Below are positions 16,155 to 23,496 of a stretch of 32,129 nucleotides of DNA, one piece after another. The DNA lies in the IMG/VR virus record IMGVR_UViG_3300046698_000051, positions 1 to 32,129 of that record. One strand, written 5' to 3'. The translations under genes and the position numbers were made by a program. Every line of letters begins with the position of its first letter. Position 1 is the first letter of the stretch. The notes under the pieces were generated by a model. The model did not search any database, was not told the DNA's origin, and saw only the letters and a list, made by a program, of their open reading frames with translations. Source of the stretch: a virus.

Positions 16155-16953
16155 GAAGGCTTATCCTCCGCGATTCAAGCCATGTCGGTTCTCGGCTTTC
16201 CCTGTTGGTCTCAATCGAGTTGACCAGCACGGCGTCACGAATCGTCTGTACCAACTCCTGCCCGATGGACTGCCGCAACACCTTGTCCTGTGATTGCGAC
16301 ATGACGATCTTGAGCGCCAGCGACAGTACGAACGCCTCGACAAAGAGCGCGTCAAACAAGGCTGGGTTGGTCACTTGGCCGATGTACTCAAGCGTGATCG
16401 ACTGGCAACTGGACAAGAGCATATTGCCCTGGAGCAGCCAATGGTGCCGGTCAATCTCCATGATCCGCAAGAGATTGGCCGGTAGCGCGTAGGCGTAGGT
16501 GTGGCACTTGGAGGGCGATAGGGCATAAGTGCTCGTGGCGTCGGGTGTGACGTTCCACGCGGGGCTTACCGTAACCACGGTTGCCGTGTTGCTCGTGATC
16601 TGCCCCTGTTGACCTTGGCCCGTGCCACCAGTAATCGTGACGTACCAGCCGGCGAAGGCATTCACCGTCCATGCTTGGGTGGTATCGCCAAGGGCTGTCG
16701 TGCCGGTGCCCGTCGCCGTGGCCGTGCCCGCGGTGCCCGCAACGGCCGCCAGGAGCGATTGTGTCTTGGCGAACTTCCACAGGTGCCGGCGCACGAGTGC
16801 ATCCCGCGTCTGGACGTAAAACAGCGTCATCGTCTGGGCGTCTGGCGAGTTGTCCGTGAAGGCCACGGGCGGGCCTGCGCTGTAACCGGCGAGATTCGCC
16901 TTGCCGCCCACGCGGGACAGGGCCATGTTCGCTATTTGAAGGTCAGTTTCCAT
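16147..16953 (-). CDS. tail adaptor / tail tubular protein A (T7 gp11-like) with beta insertion
   Basis: The N-terminus (METDLQIANMALSRVGGKA) and the FYVQTRDALVRRHLWKFAK block are typical of the gp11 adaptor, which joins the portal to the nozzle. The usual length is near 200 residues; this one has 268. The extra length is a Thr/Gly-rich segment at about residues 76-147 (TVNAFAGWYVTITGGTG, then NTATVVTVSPAWN), which looks like a small beta domain seen in many phage proteins. The C-terminal helices and the ESREPTWLESRR end look normal. SD is AGGAGTTTCGAC. It immediately precedes the nozzle gene, as expected. Confidence 0.9.
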   Translation of the reverse strand: METDLQIANMALSRVGGKANLAGYSAGPPVAFTDNSPDAQTMTLFYVQTRDALVRRHLWKFAKTQSLLAAVAGTAGTATATGTGTTALGDTTQAWTVNAFAGWYVTITGGTGQGQQGQITSNTATVVTVSPAWNVTPDATSTYALSPSKCHTYAYALPANLLRIMEIDRHHWLLQGNMLLSSCQSITLEYIGQVTNPALFDALFVEAFVLSLALKIVMSQSQDKVLRQSIGQELVQTIRDAVLVNSIETNRESREPTWLESRRISLHG

Positions 16954-16971
16954 GTCGAAACTCCTAAAGGC

Positions 16972-16995
16972 CCGGCGAAGCTGTCGCCCCGCCGG
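16972..16995 (-). terminator. GC-rich hairpin between decoration and adaptor genes
   Basis: On the minus strand CCGGCG (16995-16990) can pair with CGCCGG (16977-16972) across a 12-base loop, followed by GCCTTT. It lies in the 66-base gap after the stop at 17020. The short T run makes full termination uncertain; it may be a partial terminator or RNA processing site. Confidence 0.35.
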
Positions 16996-17019
16996 ACCGG
17001 GGTGCTAACCACTTAGGTG

Positions 17020-17838
17020 CTAGGAGCCAAGCTGCAAGTCCACGAACGGGGCGTTCGAGGAACCGCTGCTCGAAGCGTCGATGCAGTACCCGGCCAACTG
17101 GAAGACGGGGTGCGAGCCTTCGGTGATCTCGGTGCGGGAGTGAACCGAACCGTTGGGTCCGAAGTACACAGCGCGATCGCTGGCGGCGGCGGCGGTTAAG
17201 CCGTCCGACGTGATCCAGCACGGGCCGCGGTCCTGAACCCACGTCCACACGCCAGCGGCGCATGTCACGGCGGGCATTCCCAGGAATGTGACGTACGCGC
17301 TGTTAGTGACGTTGCCGCTGGTGAGATACCCGTAGGGGTTCATCATCGTTTCGATATTGGTCGTACCCACCGTCACGGCGGTCACGAGCGGGTCGTCCAA
17401 CGTCAGGGTGCAAGCACCGCCGCCAGAGGCCACGGAGGTATTGCAAAGAATGCAGCGGTTGTCGGGGTGCTGGTTGGTGCCGTTGCCGACAACAACTGTG
17501 CCGCCGATCAGTTCGTCAACGGCAATAATGCCGTTGCCGGCCACGCCGGCGGTCGCGCCGACGGTGATCGTCACCTGGAAGGAACCGGCTGTGCCGGCCT
17601 GCCCAACCTGCGCCGGGGCAACGGCATCGGGGATTGTCTTTTTGCTGTAGCAAGCGCCGAACTCCGATTGCAGGCCGCCCGTGCCGACAAAGGCATAGCG
17701 GAATCTGCGATTGCCCCGCTTGTACAGCTTTGTGCCGGCCACGAAGACCTGCGTGGTGCTGGTAACGTGCGGGTCGATCCGTCCGTCCGCCTCCCATTTG
17801 AAGGGAATGTTGCGAGAATTGGAAATTAACTCATTCAT
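17020..17838 (-). CDS. probable head decoration / minor structural protein
   Basis: The 272-residue protein starts MNELISNSRNIPFKWEADG with SD TAGGAGCTTCAC. It follows the major capsid gene after a strong hairpin, the usual place for decoration or head-fibre genes. The composition is Gly/Thr/Val/Ala-rich and beta-type, with six Cys, two of them close together (RCILCNTS). It includes a small VTITVGATAGVAGNGI segment. No enzyme motif is seen. The call is from position and composition; I do not recognise a named family. Confidence 0.7.
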   Translation of the reverse strand: MNELISNSRNIPFKWEADGRIDPHVTSTTQVFVAGTKLYKRGNRRFRYAFVGTGGLQSEFGACYSKKTIPDAVAPAQVGQAGTAGSFQVTITVGATAGVAGNGIIAVDELIGGTVVVGNGTNQHPDNRCILCNTSVASGGGACTLTLDDPLVTAVTVGTTNIETMMNPYGYLTSGNVTNSAYVTFLGMPAVTCAAGVWTWVQDRGPCWITSDGLTAAAASDRAVYFGPNGSVHSRTEITEGSHPVFQLAGYCIDASSSGSSNAPFVDLQLGS

Positions 17839-17877
17839 GTGAAGCTCCTATCTACCATTGCAAGAAAACCAGGTCCC

Positions 17878-17906
17878 GCCCCCGCCGGAACCAATCCGGC
17901 GGGGGC
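17878..17906 (-). terminator. perfect 12-bp hairpin after the major capsid gene
   Basis: GCCCCCGCCGGA (17906-17895 on the minus strand) pairs perfectly with TCCGGCGGGGGC (17889-17878), leaving a five-base loop. It lies 18 bases after the capsid stop. No T run follows, so it may act as a 3'-end stabiliser or RNase processing site rather than a classical terminator, which would help separate the abundant capsid mRNA from downstream genes. Confidence 0.6.
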
Positions 17907-17924
17907 AAAGACCATTAGTCGAAC

Positions 17925-18974
17925 TCAAGCACCGATACTGCCGAGGGTCGGCGTCGGGTGCGCCAGCAGTACGATCTTCGCCACGCCGGGGCCCTGGAGC
18001 CGAAGCGCGCCGAACGTGGTCTCCGCCCAAAGCTGGACGTTGAAGTTGGCGGTCGATTCCTCGGTGATCCGGGTTGTGAGGCCCTTGCCGTCGGTGCGGA
18101 GTAGTGCCGACTTCTGGAATGCCAGGCAGTCGATGCACTCGGTCGTGTAGGCTGCTTTGCCCGCGGCCTGCTCGACGGCGTTAATGCCGAACATCTGGGT
18201 CGGCAGCCAAACGAACGTAAAGCCCAGGAACCGGCCAATCTCGCCGTCGGGCAACGTCTTGACAACGTTGTAGAGGGAGTTGGTGGTTGCCTGCGCGGAC
18301 AAGAGCAGTTGCTTGTTGTCCGCGTTGGCGACGATGATCCGGTCCGTCGCCGGAACCGATGCATTATCCATGCTCAACGCCAACGCCTGGACCTTCGCCA
18401 GAGTCAGGCCGGTTGCGGTCTTGGTCGTCTCTTCGCCGGCGGTGGAATCGGCCGTCGCCGCTGTCTGTCCGTTGTCGCCAACGGCATTGGCCATACTGCC
18501 GTCGGAGTTCATTACGATGCACTCGCCGGGGTCGTAGTAGTTGACCGTGGCGATGTCGCCGGTGGTGCCGGGGGCGTCGTTGCCGATCAAGACCTGGGCG
18601 AACGCCTTTTGCAAAATCGCCTGGGTCTTGGCGCGATTGATCGCGGACATGCCGCTCTTGAGCATGGCCGACTGCGGATCCTTCAAAAGCTCGAACACGT
18701 CCAGCGGGTCGATCAGGTTGGGCGACCAGGTGTAGCTGTCGTTCATGTTCCAGCGCCGGGCGAACTTGATGTTGCTGTGCTGCGTCTGGCTGTTGCGGGC
18801 GCGGTTGACGACGACACCGGACTGCCCGATATAGTCCCATGCCTTCCACGTTGCCTGCTGCTCTTCGCCGCGAAGCATTCCGGAAAGGATGTCCTGCTCC
18901 TGCTGGAAGACCTGATCGAAGTTGTCCGAATATTGCCGACGCTGTGCCTCTGTGATACTTGCTTGCGGATTCAT
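17925..18974 (-). CDS. major capsid protein
   Basis: The start at 18974 (MNPQASITEAQRRQYSD) has SD TTGGAGAATTACA; the longer frame lies in the intergenic leader. The 349-residue protein has an N-terminal helical arm, a WNMNDSYTWSPNLIDPLDV segment, a long NRAKTQAILQKAFAQ helix, and an ATDRIIVANADNK block that resembles the A-domain core of HK97-fold coats. It sits between scaffold and decoration genes, as in BPP-1-like podoviruses. Hairpins lie on both sides (19103-19122 and 17878-17906), suggesting separate control of its mRNA level. Family placement is by synteny and general similarity. Confidence 0.85.
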   Translation of the reverse strand: MNPQASITEAQRRQYSDNFDQVFQQEQDILSGMLRGEEQQATWKAWDYIGQSGVVVNRARNSQTQHSNIKFARRWNMNDSYTWSPNLIDPLDVFELLKDPQSAMLKSGMSAINRAKTQAILQKAFAQVLIGNDAPGTTGDIATVNYYDPGECIVMNSDGSMANAVGDNGQTAATADSTAGEETTKTATGLTLAKVQALALSMDNASVPATDRIIVANADNKQLLLSAQATTNSLYNVVKTLPDGEIGRFLGFTFVWLPTQMFGINAVEQAAGKAAYTTECIDCLAFQKSALLRTDGKGLTTRITEESTANFNVQLWAETTFGALRLQGPGVAKIVLLAHPTPTLGSIGA

Positions 18975-19102
18975 TGTAATTCTCCAAAAATGCGCACTTT
19001 CTCTGCGTTGTTTTCGGAGAACTACCCGGAACACCCGGATTCTCCTGCGTTTAACATCCGGTCGATGTCACGTTTAAGGTTCGTCAACCCCGGACCCGTA
19101 AA

Positions 19103-19122
19103 GGCTCCCCGGCATTGGAGCC
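19103..19122 (-). terminator. hairpin between scaffold and capsid genes
   Basis: On the minus strand GGCTCC (19122-19117) pairs with GGAGCC (19108-19103) across an eight-base loop, followed by TTTAC. It begins six bases after the scaffold stop, in the 153-base gap before the capsid start. The short T run suggests an attenuator. In the rest of the gap I see only the capsid SD; no convincing promoter was found there. Confidence 0.5.
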
Positions 19123-19127
19123 GCCTT

Positions 19128-19988
19128 TTATTTGGCGGGGGTAATCTTCTTGTACAAATCCGTCAATTCGTTTGTGATTTCGTCCCGCTTCGCACGGGCC
19201 ATCGTGCCGTCGCCGTAGCCCGGAGTGGCGCGAAGCTCCTTAATCCGCTCTTCCACTGTGGCCGACGCCGCGCTATCCGGGTTGGCCGGCGAGTCCTCAA
19301 GGAACTTGCGGCCCACCTTGATGAGCAAGTCGGCAATCTGTGGATTGTCGTTAATCGCCTCCTGGATGGCCGGCAAGTCGCCCGCCTGCATGTTCTCGGC
19401 CAGGACGCGGTGGATAATGCCTTGCGCCTCTTTGAACTTGGGGCTGTTGACATCGCCGCCAATCCGCTTTTGTAATTCCTCAAGGCCCTTGGCGCGGCGG
19501 CCCTCAAGCTCGGCCTTCTGCGCGGCAAGGCCGGTAGTGAGCCGCTCGCCGTCCAGGGAGAGGACAACGTCCACCTGCTTCTGTGTCAGGCCGGCGGCGT
19601 GGAGCTTTGTCAGGGCGGCGCCCAACACCTTTTCGTCGTAGTGTTCTTTCAGTGCCTCCGGCAATACTACCTTGTAATCCGTCGCGGCTGCGGGGCGTCC
19701 GCCGGCGGCGTAGTACGCCTCCCAGTCTTCGGGCGTGGACTTGTCAGTGGGCTTCACGATCTTGTCTGCGCCGATCATCTTCTGCGCGTTGACAAGCTGC
19801 TTGGCCATGCCGGGCAAGTCACTAAACGTCAGGAGCGACTTTTCGCCCCGGATTTCCTCCGGCAGCGAATCCCGCCAAGTTTCCGAGAATTTGAGGTCGG
19901 CGCCAAGGATCGCCACGGGTGTCGCGTTCTGTGCGCCCTGCGCTCCCTGGCCTGCTTCGCCAGACGCGGAGGCAACTATGTCAACCAT
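19128..19988 (-). CDS. capsid assembly scaffolding protein
   Basis: The 286-residue protein is acidic and helical, with an N-terminal SETWRDSLPEEIRGEKSL motif and a PTDKSTPEDWEAYYAAGGRP segment. Both are characteristic of T7-like/podovirus scaffolds. The C-terminus carries a basic helix (RAKRDEITNELTDLYKKI) of the kind that binds the coat protein. It lies between the portal/Bbp19-like genes and the capsid gene, as expected. SD is TAGGAGTCTGAA. Scaffolds guide procapsid assembly and leave before DNA packaging is complete. Confidence 0.9.
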   Translation of the reverse strand: MVDIVASASGEAGQGAQGAQNATPVAILGADLKFSETWRDSLPEEIRGEKSLLTFSDLPGMAKQLVNAQKMIGADKIVKPTDKSTPEDWEAYYAAGGRPAAATDYKVVLPEALKEHYDEKVLGAALTKLHAAGLTQKQVDVVLSLDGERLTTGLAAQKAELEGRRAKGLEELQKRIGGDVNSPKFKEAQGIIHRVLAENMQAGDLPAIQEAINDNPQIADLLIKVGRKFLEDSPANPDSAASATVEERIKELRATPGYGDGTMARAKRDEITNELTDLYKKITPAK

Positions 19989-19997
19989 TTCAGACTC

Positions 19998-20243
19998 CTA
20001 TGTTGTCGAGGTCTCGGGGCGCGACGGAACGTCAGGGTTCGCCCTGACTAAATCTTCGATCCGCACCACGAAATCCCGCATTGCCGCTTTCACCAACAAC
20101 TGCCGATCGTCGGGCAACGGTCCAAACGACGGCAGCATTACACTGTCCACGCCCGCCTGCTCTTTCAAGTGAGCCAAGACGGCCTTGCCGGTCTCCGTGC
20201 CAAACGTCAGCTTGTATGCCGCGATGATGTCTTCTTTACGCAT
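19998..20243 (-). CDS. Bbp19-like small head-region protein
   Basis: The 81-residue protein (MRKEDIIAAYKLTFGTETG) resembles the Bbp19 family first named in Bordetella phage BPP-1: an N-terminal YKLTFGTETGKAVLAHLKE helix pair, a short linker, then a LVKAAMRDFVVRIEDLV helix. In those phages the gene lies between portal and scaffold, exactly as here. Its role in virion assembly is not well defined. The start overlaps the portal stop by 8 bases and has SD GGAAGGCGCC. Confidence 0.8.
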   Translation of the reverse strand: MRKEDIIAAYKLTFGTETGKAVLAHLKEQAGVDSVMLPSFGPLPDDRQLLVKAAMRDFVVRIEDLVRANPDVPSRPETSTT

Positions 20244-21921
20244 TGGCGCCTTCCATCACTTGCTGGGCCGCTGAACCGTCCTCAGGGGCCTTCGTGCCCG
20301 CCTTGTAGCCCTTGGCCGCTACGTCGGCGGTCTGCAATGCCTGTTGCCTCGCCATTTCTTTTTGCCGCTGTGCCCGCTTCTGGGCCACTTCCTCGTCGCT
20401 GGCAAGGGCATTGAGATTGACACCGAGTTTCTCGCCCAACTGACGGAAGCCTGTCTCGATATTGAGCAGGTCCATCACGCCCGGATAGAGCGGTGCGAGC
20501 TGCGCGCCCGCCTGCGCCAACTGCATGAAGCCCTGCGCCTGCTGGTTCTGCAGCGCCATGGCCATAGGACCTGTGTATTCGATACCAATCATGTCGGCGT
20601 TTATGTCGATCCGATTCTTGCCCTTCACCACAAGCAATTCCGGCGGCGGCATGGGTATCTGCTGATTGCGGATTAACAAGAAGAGCGACCGCATCATCAG
20701 CTTGGTCAGTCCTTCAAACTCCACGCGCATCGTCGAGGCACCAAGTAGAGACAAGCCCTCTTGCTTGCGGAACATAATCTCCGTCGTGGTTCGCCGGTCG
20801 CCTGTTAAATCCATAAACTGTGTGAAGAACTGTCGGTAGAACCGCTGATGGATCATGTCCTGGAGCAACTTAACAAAAGACTCCGTAGCGCTGGCGTTGC
20901 CACCAGCGTACTGCTTGACCGTGCGGACGGCCTTGTCCACGTCCTGCACGTAGGTCAATCCGCCAGGCTTCATATTGACGCCGTTTTCAACCAACTCAGA
21001 ATTGACCAGGAGCGACGGGTCGCCCTCTTGATTGAGAATTTGGATAAACCGCTTCCACACCGCCTGCATCATGCGAATGGTGGCCAGGCACTCCGTCGCG
21101 GCCCCACGGCCCATCTTCTCGTTGCCGCCTTTCATCCATCGAAACACCGGCAAGGGCAATTCATCAAAGCCGCTTTCGCTAACATACTCGGCGGTCTTCT
21201 TATCGACAACAACTGACTCCCACGGCATGTTCTTGCCGTCCTCCAGGAGTGGATTCAATTCCGTCCGCGGCCGCACAAGCCAAATGAACCCGTACTTCTT
21301 GCTCTCGGTTTCCAGTTTTTCGGCGTCAGCGATGATCGCTGCGGAGCATTTATCCTTGCCGAACTTCTGGACGGCCTGTCTTGCCGTCAGGTGATAAGAG
21401 ACCATAACCGTATCGACATTGCCGGATTCGTCTTCTTTGATAAGGAATTTGCCAATCGGATAATCCCGGAAATTCAAACTCTGCCTTGCCGAATTCCACT
21501 CCACAAAGGGGCAGGCCGTGCCAAATACCACGGCGCCACGGATCGACTCGCCAAACTGCATCAGGAAATTGGAGCCGTTCACCACGCGGTCATAGAGGAT
21601 TTCCGACGCCGTCATGCGCCAGCGCCAAACGCGGTCAATCTTATCAAGCTGACCATTCCTGACCTTAACCGCAAGACTGCGTGTTCCGTAGGGGAACCAC
21701 GCCGACAAGAGACCTGCCGCCATCATCTGCGAATCCTGAATCGCCGTGTCGTCCAGGACCTTGACGCTCTTGTCCTCGCCGATAGTGCCCTTGACGGCGA
21801 GCTGATCCTCACGCGGATAGGCGAAGTCGGCGGCGTCCTGGTAGATCGGATACCAGTAACCCTGCATCTTGCCGTGCTCGTCCTCGTACATCTTGATAAT
21901 GCGACGGCCTTCTTTGCTCAT
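20236..21921 (-). CDS. portal protein (head-tail connector)
   Basis: The 561-residue protein begins MSKEGRRIIKMYEDEHG, with a QDAADFAYPREDQ block and LLSAWFPYGTRSLAVKVRN, typical of the podovirus head-to-tail connector family (T7 gp8-like). Later parts include VNSELVENGVNMKPGGLTYV and the long QRFYRQFFTQFMDLTGDRRTTTEI helix region that lines the portal. Portals form the dodecameric ring through which DNA enters and leaves. The Gln/Ala-rich C-terminus (QKEMARQQALQTADV) is also common. The start overlaps the ATP-grasp gene stop as ATGA. Confidence 0.93.
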   Translation of the reverse strand: MSKEGRRIIKMYEDEHGKMQGYWYPIYQDAADFAYPREDQLAVKGTIGEDKSVKVLDDTAIQDSQMMAAGLLSAWFPYGTRSLAVKVRNGQLDKIDRVWRWRMTASEILYDRVVNGSNFLMQFGESIRGAVVFGTACPFVEWNSARQSLNFRDYPIGKFLIKEDESGNVDTVMVSYHLTARQAVQKFGKDKCSAAIIADAEKLETESKKYGFIWLVRPRTELNPLLEDGKNMPWESVVVDKKTAEYVSESGFDELPLPVFRWMKGGNEKMGRGAATECLATIRMMQAVWKRFIQILNQEGDPSLLVNSELVENGVNMKPGGLTYVQDVDKAVRTVKQYAGGNASATESFVKLLQDMIHQRFYRQFFTQFMDLTGDRRTTTEIMFRKQEGLSLLGASTMRVEFEGLTKLMMRSLFLLIRNQQIPMPPPELLVVKGKNRIDINADMIGIEYTGPMAMALQNQQAQGFMQLAQAGAQLAPLYPGVMDLLNIETGFRQLGEKLGVNLNALASDEEVAQKRAQRQKEMARQQALQTADVAAKGYKAGTKAPEDGSAAQQVMEGANA

Positions 21922-23186
21922 TCCACTTCTCCGATCATTCCGGCGTCATCAAGCTGCTCGATGCGTTGCTGTACGTCCTGCAAATTATCGATCCGATATT
22001 GACATTCTGGTATCTGTATTTGTGAAGCCATGCCGTACAGGTTGCCCCACATGGCCTCAAGCGACTCGTCCGCACCGGAGACTTCGCACACAATCCCGTC
22101 AAAGCCGGAACACACCAGCTTGTCGCCGTCCACCATAAGGTCCAGCGGCCACACGTTCTCATCCTCAAGATCGAGACCAAGAATCGGTATGCCTTCTGTC
22201 TCGGGGGCGTCTTCGCAGTGCGGGTACGGCGGCATCGTCAGGCGCAAGGCGCCAAGCCATTCGTCCGACGGCTCGAGGGCCGGCATCTGTCCCGCCGCCA
22301 TCGTTTCGAGGAACTCGCCCAGCGGCATGTTCAACCCTTCGAGCATGGCGTAGATCGCGCTGTAGCCGAAGCGCGGCGTCCATTCCAGCATCCAGGGCTT
22401 GCCGTCAGGGTCGATTATGCAGTTGATATCGAGCGGGCCGGAGTACCGGACCTGTTTGAGCCAAGGAAGCAATTTGCCGAAAGTAAGATCGTACAGTCGC
22501 GGACATAGGTTGAACTTAACCGTGCTTCCCATACATCCAGTGTTCGGCCCCTTATCGCCGGGCATAAGCCGTTTTTGTTCAAGAGTGTTGTTATAGGAGT
22601 TGGGCACGATAACGCCGTTGACGCACCACACTTCGCTGGAGACCTCGACGCCCTGGACAACTTCCTGGAGGACAAAGGACACGCTTCCTTTCCACAAGTC
22701 GGCGTAGTGCTCGAGCATCGCCGCCATTTGTTCCGACGACGTGCAGACCGTGGTGCGCACGCCATCCTTGTTGTCGTTAGGCTTGAACACCCAGCCGGCG
22801 TCGCTGTCGGCTATGTGCTCAATCGCCTTTTGAAAGTCCGTGAACTCCTCCGAAGGCGGAATCGCAATACCGTGATTGTCCGCGACAGACAAGCCAAAAG
22901 CCCGGTCGAGTTCCAGCGTATCCGCCAGTTCAGACCCGCCAATGACCTTGAAGCCCTTCTTCCGGCAGGCATCAGCTTCCTTTCCCATCTTGCTCATATC
23001 GAAGATCAGCACGGTGTCCTTGTCCAGTCCGGCCTTCCAGTCCTTGACCTGGGGCACGAGACCGCGGTAGAGGTTCTTCCCGCGCTCGTCATCAAGCCAA
23101 AAGTCAACCTCGTGGCCCTCGCTCTGGAGCAATCGCGCCAGGCCAAGGCCATCGCCACTGTGAGATATAAGCCTAAATCTGCTCAT
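21918..23186 (-). CDS. ATP-grasp enzyme, PurD (GAR synthetase)-like
   Basis: The start at 23186 (MSRFRLISHSGDGLGLARLL) overlaps the preceding small ORF as TAATG; a TTG at 23204 is less likely. The 422 residues match the length of phosphoribosylamine-glycine ligase. Visible elements are an N-terminal nucleotide-fold-like strand, an ATP-grasp lysine near 135 (WVFKPNDN), the GCMGS turn (217-221), LDINCIIDPDGKP (252-264), and Glu268-to-Arg272 (EWTPRFG), matching the ExNxR metal/ATP site but without the Asn. PurD joins glycine to phosphoribosylamine in purine synthesis, but a single purine gene between portal and terminase is odd. Another carboxylate-amine ligation is equally possible. Confidence 0.85.
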   Translation of the reverse strand: MSRFRLISHSGDGLGLARLLQSEGHEVDFWLDDERGKNLYRGLVPQVKDWKAGLDKDTVLIFDMSKMGKEADACRKKGFKVIGGSELADTLELDRAFGLSVADNHGIAIPPSEEFTDFQKAIEHIADSDAGWVFKPNDNKDGVRTTVCTSSEQMAAMLEHYADLWKGSVSFVLQEVVQGVEVSSEVWCVNGVIVPNSYNNTLEQKRLMPGDKGPNTGCMGSTVKFNLCPRLYDLTFGKLLPWLKQVRYSGPLDINCIIDPDGKPWMLEWTPRFGYSAIYAMLEGLNMPLGEFLETMAAGQMPALEPSDEWLGALRLTMPPYPHCEDAPETEGIPILGLDLEDENVWPLDLMVDGDKLVCSGFDGIVCEVSGADESLEAMWGNLYGMASQIQIPECQYRIDNLQDVQQRIEQLDDAGMIGEVE

Positions 23187-23287
23187 TATTCGCCATCTTC
23201 GCAAAAAGCCGTTGCGTCGTCCGCCCCATCGATGTCAGCAAAAATGTCATCGATCTCTGATAACGGTATGGGGCAATCTTTCGCCAT
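23186..23287 (-). CDS. 33-codon acidic ORF coupled to the ATP-grasp gene
   Basis: ATG 23287 is preceded by GGTGGATAAGACG and starts five bases after the previous stop. The stop TAA overlaps the ATP-grasp ATG as TAATG. The peptide (MAKDCPIPLSEIDDIFADID, then GADDATAFCEDGE) is very acidic, with two Cys. The overlap at one end and SD at the other make translation likely. Its function is unknown. It may serve mainly for translational coupling, or its product could be a partner or substrate of the ligase; the latter is speculation. Confidence 0.6.
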   Translation of the reverse strand: MAKDCPIPLSEIDDIFADIDGADDATAFCEDGE

Positions 23288-23291
23288 CGTC

Positions 23292-23486
23292 TTATCCACC
23301 AAGTAGGTTCTTTTTGCCCGTGCTCTGGGGGGCGAGGTCGCCCGTTACCAGCGTCTTCAAAAAACCGCTTCGCTTCTGCGCCTCGTTCATCGCCAAGTCG
23401 CTCGTGCTCTGCGAAGTCGGCACCGGCACTGGCGGGGGAATCGGGGGAGCCTTGGGACTTTTACCGCCGCCAAATAATCCTGCCAT
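23292..23486 (-). CDS. small Gly/Pro-rich virion-type protein
   Basis: The 64-residue protein (MAGLFGGGKSPKAPPIPPPV) has SD TAGGAGTACGGAT. A hydrophobic Gly-rich start, a Pro-rich spacer and a basic C-terminal tail (STGKKNLLGG) form a pattern found in short proteins of many podoviruses near the terminase or tail genes. No enzymatic role is expected. It lies between large terminase and the ATP-grasp pair. A small terminase role cannot be excluded, though its sequence does not suggest DNA binding. Confidence 0.75.
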   Translation of the reverse strand: MAGLFGGGKSPKAPPIPPPVPVPTSQSTSDLAMNEAQKRSGFLKTLVTGDLAPQSTGKKNLLGG

Positions 23487-23496
23487 ATCCGTACTC

